From positions 1-30,636 of the forward strand of contig JADJUP010000020.1 in assembly GCA_016716965.1 (NCBI GenBank): a stretch of DNA of 30,636 nt. The letters run 5' to 3'. Made by a program: the position numbers and the translations under genes. Shown in pieces: positions 21,816-30,636 of this stretch (positions are counted from its first letter, which is position 1; each line of letters starts with the position of its first letter). The stretch comes from Sulfuritalea sp. Its GTDB lineage: Bacteria > Pseudomonadota > Gammaproteobacteria > Burkholderiales > Rhodocyclaceae. The notes beneath the pieces were generated by a model, which saw nothing but the letters and a program-made list of their open reading frames with translations, was not told the DNA's origin and ran no database searches.

Positions 21816-24800
21816 CGACAGCCTTGAGCGTTGAGTAGAAGTTCCCGGTGTCCAGCCACTCTACGGTTTCGCGGATTGTCGAACTTGTAGATCGTGAACA
21901 CTGGGTTTTCAAACGCCTTCTTGTTCGAGTTCACAACATCGACAATCTGTTCGATGGTATAGCCTTCGGCATCGAGGATCATGAAGGCTTTGGTCATGTA
22001 ATCCTTAATCCCCTGCGAGTTCGGAGTGCTTCTCTTCGCTGCCAGAGATGAACGCTTTTGCCTTGTCAATTTCCCTGTCAGAGAGCCCTGAGATCATTCC
22101 CGTGTACCTGGGCATCCCACCGTCAAAATACCCGTCCTCGTTGAGTTTCTGCATGGCGTACAGATAGTCGCGTTCTGCAACCGGGTCTGCCCCGGCGAGG
22201 AAGAACTGGTCGATGTAGTCCTGTGCGACAGCGCCATTCGCCTTCAGCCATTCAGCCTGGTACTTGTCGAGAAGATCGAAATCGATGGCCTTCTCCACTT
22301 CGGCGTTCTCGAACGTCGCCATGTAGGAATCAACCATGCGGCGGGTGTACCTGGTTCAGGTTCCTTGTCACCGAACGCCTGCTGCATCTTCTCGAATATG
22401 GGCTCAAGGGCGGTTCGCTGCTGGAGTTTCAGGTCGTGGCGAACAGCCTTCCACTCTCCGAGGGTTCGCTCGTCATTAGAGAAACGGGCGTTGTTCGCCT
22501 TGATGGCTTCCCCGTACTCGTCCCGCACTGCCTTTAGTTCTTTGCCGAGGGCGGAAGCGGGGCCGGGGACAGAGTCCGGGTGGTTCGCTGCATACTCACG
22601 GAGGAAGAGAGAGGGTCGGCCAGTGGATCGACTGGACGGGCGTAAGCGATGGCTTGCCATCGGTGGTCCTTCGCGGACCAACCGGGATATGCCTCGGTGA
22701 GTTCCTTGTTGTACTTCTCACGGGGGGAGAGGGGGGAATTCTTGAGACCGAGGGCATTGAATACCGCACCAGCGGCGGTATCAGTCCAGGACTGCTCCCC
22801 CCGTGTGGCGTTAATGACACCCTGGATAGTATCGGTCAGCCCAAACGGAGACGGCTTGTGACGCCCGAGGGTTTTCCTTGTTGAAGCCAATTGGGTTTCA
22901 TCGAGGGGGTCTTCCGGTTCCCGGCAGAAAGGTCATAGATCATCCTTCGCGCTCAGGCCATCTTGCTGCGGAAGAAGGATGACGGGTCTCCCTGGTACGT
23001 CGAGATCAACCCTTTCGCAAGGGAGTCCCACGGCCCAAAGAGCGAGATGTCGTGACCGGCGACGCGGACACGGGCGAAGTTGGGGTTCGGGATACCGTCA
23101 ACAATAGGACGCCAGTCGGTCTTCTCGCCGTTCGCCTCGTTGATCATGTACGTCAGGGCGGAACCGCCAAGGACAAGACGGAGGAGGGAGCGACGGGCTA
23201 CCTCACCTTCGATCCCGCCGACGAGTAGCGCATTGTAGACCGTGTCGAACTGTGACTGGACGAAGCGGCCTGCGAAGAGGACGCGGGAACTTCCTCGTTC
23301 CCCAATGATTGGGGTGAGAACACCTTGCGAGGAGCGGCCAGTGACCATATTGGCCGCATTGGCGGAGTCACGGATGACACGGACATCGTCCACGTCTTTG
23401 CCAGCAAGTTTTGCCGCCCGCATGTAATCCTGGTAGCGAAGATAACGCTCAGCGTTGCCGGGGGTGGAGAACAATATCTCAAACCACGAGAGGGGCTTTT
23501 TCTTGGCGAGCGCGGCGAGCATCGAGTTCTCGTCAGAGACGCCACGGAAAAGGTACTCGGCGTGGGCAATTTCAAGTTTGCCCACACCAACGGCTCGGGC
23601 CAACGTACCAAGACCCTCGTCAACCATCTCCTGTTCGATCTGCTTGAGGAACGTGAACTCCTCCTCGGGATCTTTGAGTGCCTTTATTGCCACGCCGATG
23701 GCCTTACGGGTGATGTCGGGGTTCTCCCCGATACCGAGTAGACCCTGGATGGCCGTCCGTGAAACGTCAGCCGTTGCCCCAATGAACCGGAACACGTCGT
23801 TGACTAGATCGTATCCTGGCGCTAGCGCCGCCAAGAGTCTCCGCTGAGCACCGGGTACGGACTTGTACTTGTTTACAGCGTTTGCAATCTCATTCGGGAC
23901 GGGGACACCAGCCCAGGTGTTTCCAACGATACTTGCATCGAAGTAGCCCGTGGGGATGCCAGACTCCTTCATCTCGCGGCGGAAGACCTCTGACTGTGTG
24001 ATGATGTCGTTCAGTTCCCGTTTGTGATCCTTGAGGGGAAGGAGATTGGTTTCGAGTTCGTCGATTCTCCCCTGTAGTTCCTGTGAATACGAAAGCGTCT
24101 CCCGCAGATCCTTTGCGCGGCGCTTCGTGAGGCGTTCGAGTTCGTCAACCTTGCCCCTGCGTGATGCGGGGCGAATGTTCTCTCGACAGCCGTCGTCTCC
24201 CTGCGGGCGGCGGCGACTGCGGCGTTCTTCACGCCCTGAGTTCCGAGACGCTATCTCAAACTGGTTCTTCGCGCTGTCCATGAAGAAACGGGTGGCCTCT
24301 TCGGCACGTTCGCGTTCGGCAAGGGGCAGTGCCGCCAGCCGGTCGGAGAGGCGGTCAATGTCGGTAGCAACGGCCTTCCGAATTGCGTCAGCCTGTGCCA
24401 GTGCCCCGTCGATGTGGTGGAGGTTGTCGAGGACTTCGGCGGTGACCTCATCCTTCAGTACCGCCTCAACTTCACGGGCGGTCTTCCTGGCGGCGTCCAG
24501 CGTCTCGGTAAGGGCAATACGCGCCTCCGAGTTTTTGCCTGCGAATTTGGCTGTGGCGTCGAGGTATTCCTTCGCTGCACTGGCGGCATCGTCGAAGGTT
24601 GATTGAGCCAGTGTGAAGGCATCTTTTCGCTGCAATACGGCGCGCATTCGACTGGAGGCTCTGGTCAGCGGCAGCATCAAGAAGTTTGCGGACACGGTCG
24701 TCGTTGCGCTGCCGCATCGACATCACGGTCGATGCCTTTCTTGCGGAGGAGACCTTCTTGACCTCCTTCTTCACCGCCTTGATATTCTGATCGTGTCTTC

Positions 24801-27165
24801 CAGCCGGGCTGTGCGCCTCTTTGTCCAGCCGGAAATTCGCCAAGCCTGATCTCCTGCCCAGAGAAGGCGGATTCGACCCTCGCGGCATGAAAGGTTCGTG
24901 GAGAAGGTTCGCGCCGGGTGATCTTGTCGAGTTGGTCTTTCGCGTACTTCCACGCGTCGCCTCCAACCGGGTGGTCGTAGCGATTCCCGGCGAGAGAGAT
25001 TCCCTTCAGTCATGGTGCGCCTTGTCGGAAGACGGGATGCGGCTGGTGGTCGGCTCTCTCGGCGGAAGCGTGGAGACCCTCTCCTGCTTACCCCTGGCCA
25101 CGAGAGATCTTAGACACCATCGAGACCGACATTTGCCTCGGGGTCTGGCTCAGTCTTGAATCTGCCTTGAGCATCGAGAAATCGTCCCGATATGGAAGCG
25201 AGTTTGCGAATAGCCCCAACAACCTCGGCGTGATGTACCCGTTCGCTTCGTACCTGTAATCGACGTGGTAGGCCCGCATCGCGAGGAATGCGCGAACCGG
25301 GATGGCATCTCCCGAGTTTCTGGTCTACGCGTACGAATGTGCCCATTTCGGTCGAGGGCGGGCGTTCGCTGACCCGTTTGCCTTTGATTGATAACCGTCC
25401 TTGTCGCTCTCGACCATACGGACATAGTCGTCGCCGGTTGTCTTTGCGCTGAAAGTGCAAATCAGCCACCAGTGGAATGCAGGCGTTGGCTTCCTCCGAC
25501 GCACTTCATCGGAATAGAACACCTGCGGTTTTGTCGATGTTGGCCCGGAGGTTCATGTTGTTGCGGCCAGCAGATCTTAAACCGCATTGCTGATCTTCGT
25601 GCGGAGGAAACTAAACCGACTCCTTGAATTCTGGGAGGTGGGCAATTGCCTTGATCCCGGCGTCTGCGAGTACCTGTGCCGTGGGTGCGTTTTCGAGGAC
25701 GGCATTACGTCCTACACCGTGCTTCGCGAGACCAAGTGACTTGCCGCCAGAGAAGGGAATCGGCACATCTGGTGCTTTCCCGTACAACTTAGCCGCGAGG
25801 CTGGTCGCCTCTGGCCCGACTGCGGGGATAGCCCCGAACATCATGGCGCGTCCCAGTTTCTCGCGAAGGCTGGCGTCATCGTCTGCGGTGGCGGCAACCA
25901 AAGGCTCCGAAGCCCGTGGTGAGCGCGGGCCTTGCCGCAACCTTCGCTGAGAGAACCACCCTCCGAGGCCAGTGGACGAAGGGCCGTGCCAAGAGGTTTG
26001 AGTGCAGTGCCAAGCGCCGCCGTTTGGGCGACATCGATTCCTTTTGTCCTTTCGCCCGCGCCACAGGTATCTGCGAGAGAAGCCCTGTACCTCCAGTGCC
26101 CCAGAGGAGAGCGCCTTGGCACCAAGACCAGAACCGACAAGGTTGAGCGGGTCATAGACCGTCGAAGCGGCAAGTTGCTGCCACGCGGGGCGCTCCGCGA
26201 AGTTCTCGTTCTGAATGTCCCTGAATGCTGTCGGGTTGCCACCGGATTCGCGGAGCGCGGCTGAAAGTTCCATTACGCCCGACATGCCAGGATCTTCCAC
26301 TCGGCCCCAATCGGGCAGGCCCATTTTCTCTCTTATGCCCGCACCGAGATTGAGGGTCGCTGCCACCCCTGGGGTAGAGCCGAGTGCGCTGCCGGTGACC
26401 TGCGAAAGCGTTTCCGAGATGGGGGTCTGGATGTTCTTGGTATACCAGTTGTAGGCGTCACCGAGTTTCGCTGCGGCAGGAGCCACAAGCCCGCCTTCGG
26501 GGCCATATTTGTCCCACGGAGCAGTAAGCCCACCACCCTCGACTGGCGCTCCGTACCACTTCGCCCCATCCCTGATCTCGTAGGGGAGGTCGGCGTTTTC
26601 GAGGAAGTACCGCATCCTCGAGGAACGGGACGTTTTCCCGAAGGGTGGCGAGGTCGTAGTTGATGAAGTCCGCACGGGGGGATGGCTTAGGGCGATCCAT
26701 ATAAGACTGGATGTTCTGCCAATCGCCAGAGGAAATCTGCTTGCCCAGCGCTTGCGCTGTGAACCACGACGGGGTCGATTCGATGGGGTTGGCACTATAC
26801 GCGCCAAGTGCATTGAGTTCGTTGTTGTAGTCGTTGTACTGGGTGACGTTCTGCCAGCCGACTTCTGGGCGGTAGATGAGCGGGTTGCTCGGGGTCCGGT
26901 GATGGAGTACCAGAGGCTGCTGCTATCCCAGAGGTTGCCGCTCTGGTGGCTCCACGCCTGGTGCTGTTCGTTCCACTTGTTCTGGGCGACCGGTGTGTAA
27001 GTTGCGGCAGGGGCAGAAGTGTTCGCGGGCTTAGAGTGTTCCACCCAGCGAAGTTCTGCGTGGTCGGGTCCTCCCGCTGGCTCAACGTAGTTGGCAAGCG
27101 GATATTGGCTCCTGCGCGGGCAGGGGGGAAGACTTATAGTCTGCCGTGAAGTCAAAGAAGGACAA
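21812..27165 (-). CDS. Giant polyvalent-type virion/injected protein, many frame breaks (about 1,780 aa)
   Basis: A TTG at 27165 follows a GGGGGG and opens LSFFDFTADYKSSPLPAQEP. Joined fragments then give WYTKNIQTPISETLSQVTGS, PTAFRDIQNENFAERPAWQQ, STVYDPLNLVGSGLGAKAL, a coiled-coil part (23.9-24.7 kb), YLFRGVSDENSMLAALAKKK, VLFAGRFVQSQFDTVYNALL, ISLFGPWDSLAKGLISTYQG, and a helical end at 21.8-22.9 kb. Only 22953..24695 is one long open frame. Motifs such as the AERPA...YDPLN segment and the LFGPWDSL...GDPSSFFRSK end resemble large polyvalent proteins of phages, which are packaged and delivered with DNA and combine many domains. Domain names are inferred by memory only. An internal virion protein or tape-measure-like protein is the alternative. 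Confidence 0.55.
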
Positions 27166-27176
27166 CCGCGACCCCC

Positions 27177-29142
27177 CTAAACCGTCTCGATCATTCCGGC
27201 GTCATAGGCGTTTCCGAGTGAGGCACGGGACCGCGCTTTTTGAGGATGAGTGAAGTAGGACGTTCCCCCGCCGTGTAAAGGCTGTTGAGAAGGTCGAAGC
27301 TCCACGTTCTGGATGAGGTTCTGGGCATATCATAGTTCATCATCAGGAGGCACCGGGGAGGGTGAGACCAAGACCGGAACTTCGATGGGTTCGTTCGAGA
27401 TATTCCCGTAGTCACCACCCGTGAGGTTGCCAAGGGCGTGCTGGAGGCTGGAAGGTTCTGGTACGTCTGGTTCCCGTAGGACTGTCCGAGGAGGGCGGCG
27501 AGCTGCCTGAAGGGTTGGGTCGGCGGCAGTTCCGGTTCCGGTTCCGGTTCCGGTCGTACCCGTCGTACCGTCGTCGTACCCGTCGTCCCCGTCATTTGCC
27601 CGTCGTACCGGTGGTCCAGATGGTGTGCCGGTTGTACCGGTAGTGCCAGTAGTGCCAGTAGTACCAGTAGTACCAGTAGTACCAGTAGTACCAGTAGTAC
27701 CAGTAGTACCAGTCGTACCAGTAGTACCAGTGGTGTCAGTGGTGTCGGTCGTGGTAGTGGGAATTTGACTCGCGGGCGGCTCGTAGGTTGTTCGAGGCAC
27801 GGGGTTCATCAGGCGATTGTATTCTTCCGGGTTGGAATTGGGGAGAACAGTACCGTAGTCAGTTTGTCCAGCGGACATTGCTCCTAAGGATTGTTGAGAC
27901 GGAGAAGGCCGGTCCCAGCTACCAACGAGAGCCCCGGTGTCGAGGACATACGCCTGCTGGCCGGGGAGATTGAGCCCATCTGCCACGGGGGTTGGTCATG
28001 AGGTTGATCTTTTCTTCGTCGGAAAGCGCCGAGAACGCATCCGGGCCCAACTCTCCGCCCAAGCTTCCAGGCTGACCAAGACCGGCAGGCAGGCCGTCGC
28101 GCCACTGGCTTCCGGGCTGCTGCGCCAGTACGTATCCTGTCGGCTGGCCGGTCAGGATCTTTTGCTGCACATCGGGGAAGGTTCCAGAGCTGGTGGTCTT
28201 CCCGATTCGATAACGGTGAGATTCGGCTGAATCGGACGATAATCCTTGATGGTCGAGTCATAGACGGTAACCATCGCCGGTGGGGTTCAGGATGTCACCG
28301 GGCAAGAGGTTCCACGTCGCCCCATCCTTCATCTGCGCGGTCGGTGCGGTGATGGGACTCGATTGCCACTTCCCGTGGCGCCCCCAGTAGGAGCAGCATC
28401 TGGTGGCCTTCGGATACCACTTACCTATCGGGGCCAGGAGTCCTTCCCGTTGGATGTTGTCGTTTTCGCGAGGTTGCCAGTGGGCTGAGCCGATGGGGTG
28501 GGAGGAAGAAACATAGCCCGGAGCACCGGGTTCCCCGACTGGGTGGCACCATTGGACAATTGAGCGCCCGGCTGAGGATACCGGCCTCGCCCTGTGTATT
28601 CACATTAATGGTTGGGCGTTCGGTGCCGGTGTTACCAGACCACGAGTAGTACGCAGGGTCGTTGTACGACTCTCCACCCAACCGTCCCCGGTGGTCATGC
28701 CCGCGGTTGGGCCAACCACGGTCATCGGCGCTTTCGCCCGTGCCTCGCCCGGGGGCGTCCAGCGTCCCTGGGCCATAGGCGTTCATTACCTCGGCATGGC
28801 GCTGGTCCGCGATGAAGGCGTCCTCTGCCGTCATGCCGTAATACTGGCTGTTCGCGTTCGTCACCACCTGATCAGGCGACATTCCCTGGTACGCCGTGCC
28901 GAAGTACGGGTCGCTGCCGATGGAGGAAACATTGGTGGGAGTGCCAGAATTGTTCTGGACAAACTGGCATCTGCCTGATTCCAGTCAATCCCCTGCCACG
29001 CCCACGGGTCAGTGCCATCAGCAAACTGGGGCATCCGTCGGTTACCGCGCCCACTGGGCATCTGGGAGTGGGGTCACCTTTGCTTCAGGGCATCCATTTC
29101 GGACACGGGTTTGACGTGTTCAGGGTTGGGTATTCCCATCAT
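27177..29142 (-). CDS. Large virion-region protein with (Gly-Thr-Thr) repeat, many frame breaks
   Basis: ATG 29142 follows an AGGAG at 8 nt and overlaps the previous stop as ATGA, giving MMGIPNPEHVKPVSEMDALK. Joined fragments show GTDPWAWQGIDWNQADASLS, SPDQVVTNANSQYYGMTAED, WSGNTGTERPTINVNTQGEA, FPDVQQKILTGQPTGYVLAQ, then an ADGLNLPGQQAYVLDTGALV region, the Thr/Gly repeat (27626..27730), and LAALLGQSYGNQTYQNLP before a terminal SLGNAYDAGMIETV. Low complexity, Pro/Gln/Asn-rich sequence suggests a flexible virion component. The family is not recognised. Exact exon-like joins cannot be fixed without better sequence. Confidence 0.45.
27626..27730 (-). repeat. 9-bp tandem repeat encoding about 12 Gly-Thr-Thr units
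   Basis: A 9-base unit (on the plus strand agtagtacc, with minor variants using gcc or cgt) is repeated about a dozen times in a row. Read on the minus strand it gives Gly-Thr-Thr triplets, preceded by two Asp-Thr-Thr. The Gly at every third residue is the collagen pattern. Unit changes would keep the frame, so length could vary without breaking the gene. Confidence 0.85.
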
Positions 29143-30636
29143 TTGAGGATCTCCTGAGATGAATTCTGGTTCCCGGATTCAGCCATCTCTCGTAAGCTGG
29201 GGGTTTACACAGGGCGCATACCCACCGCGAACTGCGGCACCTCTCTTCTTCAGGTGGCGGCGGGGCTCCGGAGAGCAGGGTGGTTGGCTCCGGAGTTGGT
29301 GTAGTAAGCGCGGGGCACCTGACATCTGGCCCTACGAGGAACCGCTCACAATTGGAGCGTTCGCCTCCTGACCTCAGAAAGCGTCATCTCTGTCCGGTCG
29401 GCTGCCCAGTGAAGATGTTGATAGCATTACCAACAGGGTTCACTCCCTGTCGCGGGAAATACTCACGGGCGACCGCGTCGCCGGGTTAGCCGTAGTCCGA
29501 GATAATCTTGGCTCGTTGGGGTTGGAGGGCGTCTGATCGGACTTGCTGAGCCGGGAAAGGGTGGCGTCGAACTGGCGCTACTCTTCCGCAAGTTGCTGTT
29601 GCTGAAGAAGCAACTTCAGGTTGTTCGGGTCGTTGTCGAGGTCGAACTGAAGGAGTACGAGTTGCTTCTTGAGTTCGAACTCCTGCTGGGCAAGTGAGGC
29701 AGTGGCATCCGTTTTCGCCTGGAGGTACGCAAGGTCGTCAGCGCTCATTTGAGGTTGAACCACCTCCTCCCGAGGAAGACGAGCGGGTGGAAGAGGATGA
29801 GATTTTGCTTCCCGCTGGAGCTACTGCCGCCGAGGGCCATCTTGAGAGCGTTTCTGCTGCTTGGTGTACTCAGAACTGCTCGCGGGCCCGGTTTCTCCGA
29901 GATCAGGTGAGCGGCTCGTCCACCCACCCGCCTGGCGCGGCGGAGGAGAAGTCCGCGCCCACCCAGTAGTTAAAGTCAGGGTCAGCCTGCGCCCCCTGCG
30001 AATTGACGTAATTCTGAACTTTCGCTTCAAGGATCGGCGATGCCTTGCCCCCAGCCAGAATGTCCTCGTTCTGAATTGGGCCATACGGCCACGAAGCTGG
30101 CATCCCGACACGAGAGGCATCACCAAGCGTGACCGCCTGATTAACGATGCCGTTCAGGAGTTTCAGGGAGGCACCAGTAACCCATGTCGCCTGATCGAGG
30201 GTTCGTCCACCAAAAGGGATAGTTGAGTTAACTGCAACCTGTCCAGGGAGGGGCATTCTATCGCCTCGCGGGCCAAGGCCAGAAGTTCGGTGGAAGCGAA
30301 GCGGATGTACCGCCCCCGAACATCGGCAGGCCATGAGGTGTAATCAGGGTCATCGAATCCCTGTGGTCCAGGAAGGCCGACGGCCCCATTCAGGCGGTAG
30401 TCAGGGCGAACATAGTCGGGAAGCGACGGACGGAGGATCTCGCTCATCGTCATGTTCTGATACGGCGTTGCATAGTAGCCACCTGGACTCGTTGCCATAC
30501 CGAGATCCCGCTGGGCCTTCCAGTTGGCGATGTTCTGGTCATCCGCCGCCATCGCGTAATCCTGCTCATCCCCCATGAGATCGTAGAGGAGGGATGCGCG
30601 GTCCTCGAAGTCCTTGTACTGCCGCTGGATCTCTTT
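29139..30636 (-). CDS. Partial large virion-region gene, many frame breaks, runs off the right edge
   Basis: The frame enters at the window end with KEIQRQYKDFEDRASLLYDL and GDEQDYAMAADDQNIANWKA. After breaks it joins VNSTIPFGGRTLDQATWVTG, NEDILAGGKASPILEAKVQN, a Ser/Gly-rich patch, a coiled coil (DATASLAQQEFELKKQLVLL onward, 29578..29763), REYFPRQGVNPVGNAINIFT and finally ESGNQNSSQEILK with a TGA overlapping the next ATG. The mixture of helices and low-complexity stretches, and its position upstream of the scaffold and capsid genes, suggest a portal-proximal or internal virion protein. No family is recognised, and the start is outside the window. Confidence 0.45.

Noticed and set aside
27626..27730. 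CRISPR-like array of short repeats
   Set aside because: The 9-bp units are directly adjacent with no spacers and encode Gly-Thr-Thr in frame, so it is a coding microsatellite.
1..30636. Alternative genetic code (stop reassignment)
   Set aside because: In-frame continuation after TGA at 119 and TAA at 4245 is suggestive, but TGA, TAA and TAG all end other intact genes at tight ATGA, TAATG or TAG-C-ATG junctions, so the standard code holds.

Overview
The window reads as the structural and lysis half of an uncultured tailed bacteriophage (Caudoviricetes). Almost every gene lies on the minus strand, packed with ATGA, TAATG or TGATG overlaps, so it is best read from right to left. The evidence is a scaffolding protein, an HK97-fold-type major capsid protein, a run of Gly/Ala/Thr/Ser-rich virion proteins, a holin and an M23 endolysin. 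The r1t-type holin and XhlA-like protein hint at a Gram-positive or otherwise monoderm host, but nothing identifies it. No terminase, portal, tape measure, replication gene, integrase or tRNA was recognised, so those should lie beyond the window edges or be absent.

Right to left. (1) 30.6-21.8 kb: three large minus-strand genes (29139..30636 partial, 27177..29142 with a Gly-Thr-Thr tandem repeat, 21812..27165 encoding a giant polyvalent-like virion protein). All are broken by many small indels. (2) 21.8-19.7 kb: a 39-residue membrane protein on the opposite strand, then scaffold and major capsid protein. (3) 19.6-11.8 kb: head completion, neck and tail proteins, with two compact terminator-promoter junctions. 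(4) 11.8-5.6 kb: large tail or fibre-like proteins, interrupted by a plus-strand HNH endonuclease that sits on the 3' end of a tail gene. (5) 5.6-2.6 kb: lysis module (CAP-domain protein, XhlA-like coiled-coil membrane protein, M23 endopeptidase, r1t-like holin) interleaved with very small Cys/His-rich proteins. (6) 2.6-0 kb: an Nmad1/DUF1599-like protein, an HTH-metallophosphoesterase, and a promoter driving further small Cys-rich proteins. At the left edge a tandemly duplicated small gene runs off the window.

Reading frames are clean from 0 to about 12.8 kb. From there rightwards single-base frame breaks appear, becoming dense beyond about 24 kb. Many restore a convincing protein when one base is added to a short homopolymer. 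I treat most of these as assembly or read errors and give whole-gene spans. Lysis presumably works by holin (with or without XhlA-like) permeabilisation, M23 cleavage of peptidoglycan cross-links, and possibly help from the CAP protein. The most unusual points are the cluster of zinc-knuckle microproteins around the lysis genes, an endolysin whose only metal-site-preserving start is CTG directly after an in-frame TAA, the HNH insertion with a duplicated tail-protein C terminus, the repeated extended -10/hairpin/SD leader, and the opposite-strand membrane microprotein sharing its stop with the giant gene.
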